Part shown: positions 7,028-12,631 of the stretch, piece after piece | How the letters are laid out: each line of letters starts with the position of its first letter | How positions within the stretch are numbered: the stretch's first letter is position 1 | NCBI GenBank assembly: GCA_014361165.1 | Contig: JACIWD010000016.1 | Coordinates: forward strand, 1-12,631 | Direction of reading: 5' to 3' | Length of the DNA stretch: 12,631 bases | DNA from: Candidatus Mnemosynella bozhongmuii | GTDB lineage: Archaea; Halobacteriota; Archaeoglobi; Mnemosynellales; Mnemosynellaceae | Notes under the pieces: model-generated | What the model saw: only the letters and a program-made list of their open reading frames with translations | Told to the model about the DNA's origin: nothing | The model's database searches: none | Position numbers and translations under genes: made by a program

Positions 7028-7311
7028 TTCATAAACTCTTCGTGACCTCTGTCAAGTCTCCACATTATTATGCAGGGAAGCTCGTAGCTGTGAAGCTCCC
7101 TCACCCTTTTCTCAATCTCCTCAAATCTCTCCTCAACTGTTTTGCATATCATCGCATATTCCCTGCATTTCTCGAGATCTCCCTTCCACTCGAAGAATGA
7201 GGTGATCTCGAAGATGTTCACGCATGCCACCAGCTTCTCTCTCACGAGAACTTCCGCAATCCTCTCAGCCTCCTCTCTGCTTCCAGAGGTTATATAAACT
7301 ATCGCCTCCAT
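6997..7311 (-). CDS. cutA: CutA1 divalent-cation tolerance protein
   Basis: 104 aa, the usual CutA1 length. The protein is a trimeric ferredoxin-like fold of small, very stable subunits, linked historically to copper tolerance though its exact job is unsettled. Seen motifs: the N-terminal strand IVYITSGSREEAERIAEVLV, then LVACVNIFEITSFFEWKGDLE (29-49), the family hallmark, followed by EYAMICKT, and HSYELPCIIMWRLDRGHEEFMKWI at the end. Its ATG is preceded by GGTGAT at short spacing. It is the first gene of the minus-strand overlapping set cutA, nucleotidyltransferase, glycosyltransferase, lysS, and is divergent from the site-2 protease. Confidence 0.95.
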   Translation of the reverse strand: MEAIVYITSGSREEAERIAEVLVREKLVACVNIFEITSFFEWKGDLEKCREYAMICKTVEERFEEIEKRVRELHSYELPCIIMWRLDRGHEEFMKWIRESCGMG

Positions 7312-7379
7312 CCGATCACCCGAAAGGAATATTATGGAGCTCGAAGAATAAGAAGTTGCCGCAAAATGGGGGTAAAGAT
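7312..7379. promoter_or_regulatory. Divergent intergenic region of cutA and the site-2 protease gene
   Basis: 68 nt. CGAAAGGAATATTATG (7321-7336) is a plausible BRE/TATA for the plus-strand protease gene. The AT-rich complement of about 7343-7355 is a weak candidate for cutA. GGGGGT at 7368-7373, 6 nt before TTG 7380, is the best ribosome binding site for the protease and decides its start. Promoter positions are inferred. Confidence 0.4.
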
Positions 7380-8900
7380 TTGCTGGGTGAAGCCCTCCTG
7401 AGCCTCTTCGCAGTTTACTGGATAGCTGTTGAAATTCTTAAGAGAAGGGGAACTCTTGAGAGGCACGATATAACGGCTTACGGTCCGATTCTGATGGTGA
7501 GAACTCCAAAAGGGCTGAGCCTGATTGAGGCGCTTGCCAGAAGGAAATTTCTGTGGAGGGCTCTTGCCTCTGCAGGTCTGATCATGATGTCTCTTTCAAT
7601 GGTTCTGATGCTCCTTCTCGTCATCCTCATGGATTACCGCATGATCACATCTCCGCCGGAGCCGAGTCCTCTGACAGCTCCAAGGAATGTTCTCCTTCTT
7701 CCGGGAGTGAATCAGTTCATACCGCTCACCTACGGAATCATTGCCCTCATAATAACCCTCATCGTTCACGAATTCTCTCACGGAATCCTCTGCAGGGTAG
7801 AGGGAATAAAGGTGAAATCTCTCGGAATTCTTCTGGCTCTCGTCCCCATAGGTGGATTTGCCGAGCCTGATGAGGAGGAGCTGAAGAGAGCTGAAATGTG
7901 GAAGAAAATAAGAGTTTTCACATCCGGGATAACGAGCAATTTCATCACGGCCCTCGTGTTCTTTGCCCTCTTCTTCTCCCTCCTCTCCTTTTTAACTCCT
8001 GTTTCTGATTCCGAAATCATTGTTTACGCTTCAGATGGCTCAGAAGTGAGGAACGGGATGTTTCTTGAGGAGATAAACGGAATCAGGGTGACTGATTTTG
8101 ACGAACTCTCCGCAATTCTCTCGGAAATCAGAGATGAGAGTGTCTTTCTCAGACTTGTTGATGCTGAGGGCTCTCTCATCATCTCTCTGAATCTCCAGCA
8201 GGGTGGTGCGAAAATCTCTCATGTATGGGAAAATACTCCCGCGGAAAGAGCCGGGTTGAAGAAAGGAGATGTTATAGTTTCGATGAATGGAAAGAAAATC
8301 AGGAATTTCGCAGACTTCTACGGTTTCATGATGAAAACGTCTCCGGGAGAGGAAGTCTCAGTTGAGCTGTCTGATGGCAGAGTCATCGCTGTCACCCTTG
8401 AGAAACATCCTGAGAAGAATAACGGCTTTCTCGGAGTTTCGGTTGAGACATCAATTGACGGGCTGATTTTCGGAAGTTTTTCAGCATCCTCTCTCCTTGA
8501 AAATCTGAAATCTCTTCCCTCCTCTCTCACCTCTCTTGAAGGGTGGCTCCTTCTCATCTCTCTGCCCTTCCTCTCCCTTGGAGGATTCACATCAATTCTC
8601 AGCAATTATTTCATTCCTTCGGGAATTTTCGCCTCTCAGGAATCTCTGTTCTTCTTCATTCTGAACTCATCATTCTGGATAGCATGGATAAACTTCTATG
8701 CGGCTCTCTTCAATTCCCTTCCTGCCGTTCCTCTCGATGGAGGTCATGTTTTCAGAGAGCTCCTGAGCTCAGCTCTCAGCTCTCTCGGAGCGGGAGACGG
8801 AGAAAATCTGGCATCAAAACTCTCATCTCTGATAACGGCATTCATCTTTGGCTCTTTTCTTCTCGCAATTATCGTTCCCTATGTTTCACATCTTTTCTGA
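7380..8900 (+). CDS. Site-2 protease family intramembrane metalloprotease with two PDZ domains
   Basis: About 506 aa from TTG at 7380. It should cut membrane-bound substrates, often anti-sigma or regulatory factors in bacteria; archaeal targets are mostly unknown. Seen: an N-terminal membrane segment; a second at about 56-82; zinc motif HEFSH at 130-134 in a hydrophobic helix; then PIGGFAEPDEEELK typical of archaeal S2P. A degenerate PDZ-like region lies at about 218-275 and a clear PDZ at about 276-340 (NTPAERAGLKKGDVIVSMNG). The C-terminal membrane half carries LPAVPLDGGHVF, where D453 is the third zinc ligand. The frame stays open upstream to 7224, but that would overlap cutA antisense and lacks a family-like N-terminus. 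The end overlaps the small minus-strand gene by 32 bp. Confidence 0.92.
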   Translation: MLGEALLSLFAVYWIAVEILKRRGTLERHDITAYGPILMVRTPKGLSLIEALARRKFLWRALASAGLIMMSLSMVLMLLLVILMDYRMITSPPEPSPLTAPRNVLLLPGVNQFIPLTYGIIALIITLIVHEFSHGILCRVEGIKVKSLGILLALVPIGGFAEPDEEELKRAEMWKKIRVFTSGITSNFITALVFFALFFSLLSFLTPVSDSEIIVYASDGSEVRNGMFLEEINGIRVTDFDELSAILSEIRDESVFLRLVDAEGSLIISLNLQQGGAKISHVWENTPAERAGLKKGDVIVSMNGKKIRNFADFYGFMMKTSPGEEVSVELSDGRVIAVTLEKHPEKNNGFLGVSVETSIDGLIFGSFSASSLLENLKSLPSSLTSLEGWLLLISLPFLSLGGFTSILSNYFIPSGIFASQESLFFFILNSSFWIAWINFYAALFNSLPAVPLDGGHVFRELLSSALSSLGAGDGENLASKLSSLITAFIFGSFLLAIIVPYVSHLF

Positions 8901-9108
8901 ATCCTCTCTCATCTTCATCGAGAACTTCTCTGAGCTCCTTTTTCGACACCCTTCTTCCCGCCCTCTTCTCAAGCTCAGCTCTGAATGTTGCATCCTCAAA
9001 GAGCCTCTCTATATCATCCTCTCCTGAGAGGATGTCTTTCAGAGGAACAATATCCTGAAGGATGTCTCTGAGAAGAGCTCTTCTTCTGTCTCCTCTCAAC
9101 CTCCTCAC
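8869..9108 (-). CDS. Small, highly charged hypothetical protein
   Basis: 79 aa, not recognised. It is soluble, very rich in Arg, Lys, Glu and Asp, with no membrane segment and no cysteine; it is probably mostly helical. The N-terminus is strongly basic (MRRLRGDRRRALLRD) and the middle is acidic and amphipathic. It is supported as a gene by GTGA overlap (GTG start at 9106-9108 with the TGA of the lipoprotein gene), same strand, matching codon use (AGA/AGG for Arg) and a plausible complete length. Its 3' end overlaps the site-2 protease end by 32 bp. It could be a nucleic-acid-binding or scaffold protein, but the sequence gives no motif. Confidence 0.6.
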   Translation of the reverse strand: MRRLRGDRRRALLRDILQDIVPLKDILSGEDDIERLFEDATFRAELEKRAGRRVSKKELREVLDEDERGFRKDVKHRER

Positions 9109-10004
9109 CCTATGAAAGAGGTTCTCAGTTCCGAGCTCATGGCTTTGACGTTGAATCTGTATTCCTTTCCTCCGTATTCAAAGAGAAGACTCAGCATCAG
9201 GCTAAGAGTGGTTCTCTCTCCGTTTCTGATGTGCGAGCTCCACCAGTCATCAAGAAGGGCATTGTTGATCACGATCTTCATCTCAACCTCTGTCTCTTTC
9301 TGAGCTGGAAGAACAATCAGCTCATCTGAACCGCCCTCCGCAACCTCAATTCCATTCATTGTCAGATTGCCCTCGAACCCGATCATGATGTCAAACGGAT
9401 TTTCATTCTCAATTCTTGCCTTCAGAATTATCTCGGAAGTCTCGTTGGTTATCTCTCCCCATGAAGCGCTCAGAGATTTCAGGGTGAAGCTCAGAGGACC
9501 GGCTCTTATCTTCTGCGGAGAATCAATGGAGAACTTCGAAAGCAAATTCGTTTCAATCTCTTCTCTCTTCTCTATCGGATAGCTGAACTCAAAGAGCTTC
9601 AGATCAAAAATCAGATTCGCTTTCATCACAACTTCACTCTTCTCGCCATTTTTCAGATGGGATACCCACCACTTCGGGATTTTCTCATTCTCAATCTTCG
9701 TTGAGAGAACTATCTGAGAGAGGGAATTCGCGGATATCTCCGATCTCTCAGCTGAACCCTCTCCCATTTTTATTCCGTTCATGTATATCTCGGTTTTCAC
9801 ATCCTTCAGAGGTATTGGAACCGGATTGGGATTGTAAACGTCTATAAGAGTCTTTATCTCGGTGTATTCATCTGTGACATTTCCGAAACTGTAGGAAACA
9901 CCCCTTATCTCCGGTTTTCCCAGCTGAAGATTCTGAGATGTGCAGCCGGAAAGAGCAATCAGAACAATCACTGCAAGGACAAGCGAAGAGAATCTCCTCA
10001 TCAT
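9105..10004 (-). CDS. Lipoprotein with tandem LEA14/WHy domains
   Basis: 299 aa. The N-terminus is a lipoprotein signal: MMRR, a hydrophobic stretch to about residue 18, and lipobox LSGC with C21 as the lipidated cysteine, so the protein is probably anchored to the outside of the cell membrane. The rest contains two copies of the LEA14-like water-stress/hypersensitive-response (WHy) beta-sandwich, about 30-150 and 160-298. Each has the domain's N-P/N-E-N-P signature (VYNPNPVPIPL and ENENPFDIMI), a MNGIxxxEG turn and a WWxSHxxNGE motif (WWVSHLKNGE, WWSSHIRNGE), which shows an internal duplication. WHy proteins are linked to desiccation and stress, but function in archaea is undefined. ATG is preceded by GGGGAT; the second codon is also ATG. 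Coupled by GTGA to the small charged protein. Confidence 0.88.
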   Translation of the reverse strand: MMRRFSSLVLAVIVLIALSGCTSQNLQLGKPEIRGVSYSFGNVTDEYTEIKTLIDVYNPNPVPIPLKDVKTEIYMNGIKMGEGSAERSEISANSLSQIVLSTKIENEKIPKWWVSHLKNGEKSEVVMKANLIFDLKLFEFSYPIEKREEIETNLLSKFSIDSPQKIRAGPLSFTLKSLSASWGEITNETSEIILKARIENENPFDIMIGFEGNLTMNGIEVAEGGSDELIVLPAQKETEVEMKIVINNALLDDWWSSHIRNGERTTLSLMLSLLFEYGGKEYRFNVKAMSSELRTSFIG

Positions 10005-10038
10005 CTATCCCCAGATCAGGTGTTTCGAACTCAACCAC

Positions 10039-10077
10039 CTTAAACTTTTTGAAGCCTTCGAGGAAAAGTTTTAAGTA
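10039..10077. promoter_or_regulatory. Mirror-image divergent core promoters
   Basis: CTTAAACTTTTT (10039-10050) and AAAAGTTTTAAG (10064-10075) are inverted copies. Read outward, each is an archaeal BRE/TATA-like element (AAAAAGTTTAAG on minus, AAAAGTTTTAAGTA on plus). The minus element lies about 40 nt before the lipoprotein ATG. The plus element predicts a transcript start near 10098-10102 for the zinc-ribbon gene, giving a leader of about 65 nt. Call rests on pattern and spacing. Confidence 0.55.
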
Positions 10078-10100
10078 TTGTCACAGCACACTTTCCTCAG

Positions 10101-10137
10101 CCGTAAGAATATCTCTTTTCTGGAGATATTTTTGCGG
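10101..10137 (+). promoter_or_regulatory. 15-bp RNA hairpin in the leader of the zinc-ribbon gene
   Basis: CCGTAAGAATATCTC (10101-10115) pairs with GAGATATTTTTGCGG (10123-10137) around the 7-nt loop TTTTCTG. All 15 positions pair in RNA, two as G-U wobbles (T104-G134 and G107-T131). In DNA those two positions are mismatches, which hints that the RNA is what matters. The hairpin would sit at or near the 5' end of the transcript and ends 14 nt before GAGGTGA (10152-10158), the ribosome binding site. It may be a protein- or ligand-sensing leader, a stability element or a small RNA. The U-run is inside the stem, so it is not an ordinary terminator. Confidence 0.6.
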
Positions 10138-10165
10138 TGATAAGCGATAGAGAGGTGAGAAATAA

Positions 10166-10321
10166 ATGGCATTTGATAGAGATCGAAGACAGCAGCCCAG
10201 GACAATGTACAAGATCATCTGCGATGACTGCGGTGCAGAAGCCGAGGTTCCGTTCAAGCCAGACGGAGTCAGACCGGTTTACTGCAGGGACTGCTACAAC
10301 AAGAGAAGGGGAAGAAGATAA
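10166..10321 (+). CDS. 51-aa CxxC-x17-CxxC zinc-ribbon protein
   Basis: A short basic protein of 51 residues. Four cysteines, C19, C22, C40 and C43, form CDDC and CRDC with exactly 17 residues between, matching the family called CxxC-x17-CxxC domain proteins; they should hold one zinc. The segment VPFKPDGVRPVYC between them is characteristic of that family. Both ends are arginine/lysine-rich (DRDRRQQPR at the front, NKRRGRR at the back), suggesting binding to RNA or DNA; the molecular function is not known. The start is well defined: GAGGTGA at 10152-10158, 7 nt before ATG, and a candidate promoter near 10064-10077. The leader contains a 15-bp hairpin, which could be a target for autoregulation by this basic protein; that is speculation. 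Confidence 0.88.
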   Translation: MAFDRDRRQQPRTMYKIICDDCGAEAEVPFKPDGVRPVYCRDCYNKRRGRR

Positions 10322-10350
10322 GGCTGCTGGATTCCGATCAGTTAAAGTTC

Positions 10351-10363
10351 AAAAGTTTTAAAT
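10351..10363 (+). promoter_or_regulatory. Candidate promoter of the nicotinamidase gene
   Basis: AAAAGTTTTAAAT matches the BRE/TATA-like pattern at 10064-10077 and would start transcription near 10385, leaving a leader of about 43 nt. A weaker second candidate, CGAAAGTGTTAAGAG (10391-10405), is placed for a leaderless start at 10428, which would fit the weak ribosome binding site there. Confidence 0.45.
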
Positions 10364-10391
10364 TTTGTATTTCTTTCAGTTTTCTTTCTTC
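10361..10391 (+). terminator. T-rich tract after the zinc-ribbon gene
   Basis: Several T-runs (AATTTTGTATTTCTTTC, then TTTTCTTTCTT) begin 40 nt after the stop at 10321. Archaeal RNA polymerase ends transcription at T-runs without a needed hairpin, so this could end the zinc-ribbon transcript. It overlaps the next gene's promoter region, so the call is weak. Confidence 0.3.
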
Positions 10392-10427
10392 GAAAGTGTT
10401 AAGAGTTTTTCAGAGAGATTCCATATC

Positions 10428-10982
10428 ATGGAAGCTCTGCTTGTAATTGATATGCAGAAAGATTTCCTGAGTCCTGAGGGAAAGCTGTTTGGAGGAGAGA
10501 GGCTTAGAAGGATAATACCAAATGTGAGGGACGCGATTGATTTTTCGAGAGATTTCATGCCGGTCATCTTCACACAGGACTGGCACAGAAAAGATGATGA
10601 GGAGTTCTCAATCTGGCCCCCTCACTGCATAGAGAATTCCGAGGGTTCAGAGATAATAGATGAGCTTCAGCCAGCGGAAGGAGACATATTCATAAAGAAG
10701 AGGAGGTATTCTGCATTCTTTTCAACCGATCTTGATCTGGTTCTCCGGGAAAGGAATATCAGAAAAATCTGGGTCTGCGGAATTCTGACAAACATCTGTG
10801 TTCTGCACACCATTGCTGATGCAAGATCCCTTAACTACGAGGTCACTCTCCTGAAGGACTGCACCGAAGCGCTTGATGACCATGATTATGAATACGCGAT
10901 TCATCACATCACAAGCGTTCTCGGTGCAGATGTAATAACTCTGGAGACCTTCAAAACACTGAGAGAAGAGGATGTGGAATGA
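10428..10982 (+). CDS. pncA: Nicotinamidase (isochorismatase-family hydrolase)
   Basis: 184 aa. Hydrolyses nicotinamide to nicotinate in NAD salvage. The isochorismatase-like catalytic triad is visible: D8 in VIDMQKDF, K90 in DIFIKK, and nucleophile C124 in CGILTNICV, with the cis-peptide region just before it. A metal site typical of nicotinamidases, D51, H53 and H66, lies in TQDWH and WPPHC, which argues for nicotinamidase over a plain isochorismatase. The start is ATG at 10428; the open frame reaches back to 10365, but residues before the ATG are unlike the family, which begins just before this strand. Its stop overlaps the next start (ATGA), so it is coupled to the radical SAM gene. An isochorismatase-like hydrolase on another amide remains possible. 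Confidence 0.87.
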   Translation: MEALLVIDMQKDFLSPEGKLFGGERLRRIIPNVRDAIDFSRDFMPVIFTQDWHRKDDEEFSIWPPHCIENSEGSEIIDELQPAEGDIFIKKRRYSAFFSTDLDLVLRERNIRKIWVCGILTNICVLHTIADARSLNYEVTLLKDCTEALDDHDYEYAIHHITSVLGADVITLETFKTLREEDVE

Positions 10983-11950
10983 AGTGTCTGAGGTGCGGGG
11001 CAGAGACTCCGACGGAGTCAATTCCTCTCTGTCCGGAATGTTCTCGAGAAGATGAAGAGATTTTCATGAAGCTTCATCAGAATCTCGAGCTCCTCGGGGG
11101 AGATGACTGCAATCTGTGCTCAAACAGATGCTCTCTGAGAGAAGGACATGGAATTTGCGGAATTCCGAGGAGAGGGAGAGAATCTGCAATTCTCCATGCT
11201 TATTATGATCCTCTTCCAACAAACTGCTGCAATTCATGGTTCTGCAAAGGATCTGAGCTCAGGGGTTTCAATCTCGCGATTTTTTACTACGGATGCAACT
11301 TCGACTGTCTGTTCTGTCAGAACTGGGAGCACAAGTTGGTTCACAGAGGTGAGGAGAAGGACATCGAAAGTCTTCTTCAGATGATACACGAAGATGTGAG
11401 ATGCATATGTCATTTTGGAGGTTCTCCAGAACCCCAGCTTCCATTTGCAATAGAGTTCAGCAGAAGGGCTGTCGAGGAGACCTCAGAGCTCATGATCTGC
11501 TGGGAATGGAATGGGGCTGGGAGAAAAGATCTTGTTCTCAGGGCTGCCGAGCTCAGCTATGAGAGTGGAGGAACAGTGAAATTTGATTTGAAAGCCTGGA
11601 GCAGAGGTCTCCACAGGATTCTCACGGGAAGGGATAATGAAAGAGTTCTCGAAAATTTCAGAGCAGTTGCTGAGGAATTTCCGGAGGTCATCTCTGCAAC
11701 AACCCTTCTCGTTCCATACTATGTTGATGAGATTGAGGTTGAGGGAATCTCAAGATTTATCGCTGAGATAAATGATGAAATTCCCTATTCTCTTCTGGTT
11801 TTCCATCCCGATTACAGAATGAGGGATCTCCCTGTCACTCCAGTTGAACAGGTCAGAAAATGCTATGAGGCTGCGAGGAAACATCTTAAAAATGTTCATA
11901 TTGGAAATCTTCATCTCATTTACGGAATTCTGAGGGAGAAATTTTATTAA
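10979..11950 (+). CDS. PflA/AmmeMemoRadiSam-like radical SAM protein with cysteine-rich N-terminus
   Basis: 323 aa. The radical SAM motif is YGCNFDCLFCQNW: C106, C110 and C113 bind the 4Fe-4S cluster. The pattern CNLCSNRCSLREGHGICGI (C44, C47, C51, C60) before it is shared with the COG1180 / PflX / AmmeMemoRadiSam group of activase-like proteins. A further CxxC pair set at the extreme N-terminus (C3, C6, C18, C21) looks like a zinc ribbon, and TNCCNSWFC (C83, C84, C89) sits where relatives have a PLFHF-like segment. WEWNGAG, KFDLKAW and FHPDYRMRDLPVTP are typical of activase homologues. Substrate unknown; no glycyl-radical enzyme is in view. It is coupled to the nicotinamidase gene by ATGA. 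Confidence 0.85.
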   Translation: MKCLRCGAETPTESIPLCPECSREDEEIFMKLHQNLELLGGDDCNLCSNRCSLREGHGICGIPRRGRESAILHAYYDPLPTNCCNSWFCKGSELRGFNLAIFYYGCNFDCLFCQNWEHKLVHRGEEKDIESLLQMIHEDVRCICHFGGSPEPQLPFAIEFSRRAVEETSELMICWEWNGAGRKDLVLRAAELSYESGGTVKFDLKAWSRGLHRILTGRDNERVLENFRAVAEEFPEVISATTLLVPYYVDEIEVEGISRFIAEINDEIPYSLLVFHPDYRMRDLPVTPVEQVRKCYEAARKHLKNVHIGNLHLIYGILREKFY

Positions 11951-11952
11951 AT
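11942..11952 (+). promoter_or_regulatory. Candidate TATA box of the GvpD-like ATPase gene
   Basis: TTTTATTAAAT, overlapping the stop of the previous gene, predicts a transcript start near 11972, just before the GGGGG (11974-11978) that serves the GTG at 11986. Inferred by spacing only. Confidence 0.4.
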
Positions 11953-11985
11953 TCTTGTGGAAGAGATATAAATGGGGGTTTCAGA

Positions 11986-12631
11986 GTGGGTCAAAAGGAT
12001 GTTTCGGAACTCATAGAACTGCCTCCAGAGTTTGATGAGTTCTTTTCTCAGAAGCTTGGGAATACGATGCTGATTAAAGGCAAACCCGGAACCGGAAAAA
12101 CTTCCTTAGCTCTCTCAATTCTTAAAAAAGTTTGCAAAAAAGGAAACGGGATTTATCTCTCGACAAGAGTGGATTCAATGATTCTCTACAAGCTCTTTCC
12201 TTGGATAAAAGGCACAATAATGGATGATTTCATAGTTGATGCTGTTCAACCAAAATTATCAGCAATGCGTAGAGAAACCAGAGATGTTGCCGAGATAGTC
12301 AGAGAGATTGAATACTCCGACAAACCCACGTTCATAAGACAGCTCTACAATCTCACGTATAAGCTGAAAGATCCCTTTCTCGTGATTGATTCATGGGATG
12401 CCATAGAGTTGTTCTCAAAGAGCAAGTATGGCGAGGGTTTGACAGAGGAAATGATAGAATTTGCGAGAAAAACCGATGTGAAGATAATCTTCGTCACCGA
12501 ATATTATGAGCAGAGAAGGCTTGATTATCTCACAGACGCTGTTATAAATATGGAGAAAGAGGTTCTCGATGGAAAAACCATCAGAATACTTCAGATTGAG
12601 AAAATGAGGGGCGTGGAAATTTCCAGAGATA
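11986..12631 (+). CDS. GvpD/RAD55-like RecA-superfamily ATPase (3' partial)
   Basis: 215 complete codons are visible and the frame is still open at the window end. It starts with GTG at 11986, with GGGGG at 11974-11978 and 7-nt spacing; there is no ATG in frame nearby. Walker A is GKPGTGKT (32-39); Walker B is FLVIDSWD with D135. Between them are GIYLSTRVDS and LFPWIKG, features I associate with the GvpD / KaiC-like archaeal ATPases. The first residues (ELPPEFDEFFSQK) match the family's start. In GvpD the ATPase regulates gas-vesicle genes; many archaeal relatives have no gas vesicles and an unknown role, likely regulatory. No partner gene is visible before the window ends. The C-terminal part cannot be judged. 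Confidence 0.85.
   Translation, partial: MGQKDVSELIELPPEFDEFFSQKLGNTMLIKGKPGTGKTSLALSILKKVCKKGNGIYLSTRVDSMILYKLFPWIKGTIMDDFIVDAVQPKLSAMRRETRDVAEIVREIEYSDKPTFIRQLYNLTYKLKDPFLVIDSWDAIELFSKSKYGEGLTEEMIEFARKTDVKIIFVTEYYEQRRLDYLTDAVINMEKEVLDGKTIRILQIEKMRGVEISRD

Noticed and set aside
6857..7045. Short plus frames over the nucleotidyltransferase gene as a toxin or antitoxin partner
   Set aside because: These are antisense shadows without HEPN or other toxin motifs.
7224..7379. Longer N-terminus for the site-2 protease
   Set aside because: It would run antisense through cutA, is proline/serine-rich and unlike the family, and lacks a ribosome binding site at its first codon, whereas TTG 7380 has one.
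8543..9058. 171-codon plus frame over the end of the site-2 protease and the small minus-strand gene
   Set aside because: Ser/Leu-rich shadow of both real genes; the protease frame carries the LDGG motif and the GTGA-coupled minus frame is better supported after it.
10123..10137. Leader hairpin as an intrinsic terminator
   Set aside because: The U-run lies within the paired 3' arm rather than after it, and a ribosome binding site and gene follow closely.
1..12631. Frequent GAGAG/CTCTC tracts as dispersed repeats
   Set aside because: They follow from codon preference (AGA, GAG, CTC, TCT) on the coding strands and have no fixed unit or spacing.
1..12631. CRISPR array, tRNA, rRNA, transposon or defence island
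   Set aside because: No regularly spaced repeats, cloverleaf, rRNA stretch, transposase, inverted terminal repeats or nuclease/defence gene set was seen on either strand.

Overview
The window reads as a compact archaeal chromosome, most likely Archaeoglobi or a close euryarchaeal relative. The signs are a class I lysyl-tRNA synthetase, a CTP-dependent riboflavin kinase fused to a winged helix and joined to ribB, a GvpD/RAD55-like ATPase, two radical SAM enzymes, archaeal TATA/BRE-like promoters and apparently leaderless starts. Arginine is coded almost only by AGA/AGG and coding strands are purine-rich. The lineage is inferred from gene content, not from any search.

Layout. 1-705 (+) is the 3' part of an IolB-family isomerase, tail to tail with a radical SAM gene (702-1538, -). 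Only 38 nt separate that gene from the divergent set 1577-3562 (+): an endonuclease V-fold protein that has lost two of three catalytic carboxylates, the riboflavin regulator/kinase (rbkR/ribK) and DHBP synthase (ribB). ribB runs tail to tail into a minus-strand operon 7311-3541 with overlapping genes: cutA, a nucleotidyltransferase-fold protein, a membrane GT2 glycosyltransferase and class I lysS. Divergent from cutA is a site-2 protease with two PDZ domains (7380-8900, +). Its tail overlaps a small charged protein (8869-9108, -), itself coupled to a lipoprotein with tandem LEA14/WHy domains (9105-10004, -).

10005-10165 holds two mirror-image core promoters and, inside the leader of a 51-aa CxxC-x17-CxxC zinc-ribbon gene (10166-10321, +), a 15-bp RNA hairpin with two G-U wobbles. 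Next comes a nicotinamidase (10428-10982, +) coupled through ATGA to a PflA/AmmeMemoRadiSam-like radical SAM protein (10979-11950, +), then the start of a GvpD-like P-loop ATPase (11986 to the window end).

How the genes work together: ribK and ribB serve FMN synthesis and the nicotinamidase serves NAD salvage. The S2P protease and WHy lipoprotein act at the membrane. The glycosyltransferase operon mixes translation and envelope or glycan functions. No mobile element, CRISPR array, tRNA or rRNA was seen. The least conventional items are the pseudo-endonuclease V in the riboflavin operon, the structured leader of the zinc-ribbon gene, and a palindrome at the rbkR start. No stretch over 300 nt lacks a gene; the longest gap is 10005-10165.
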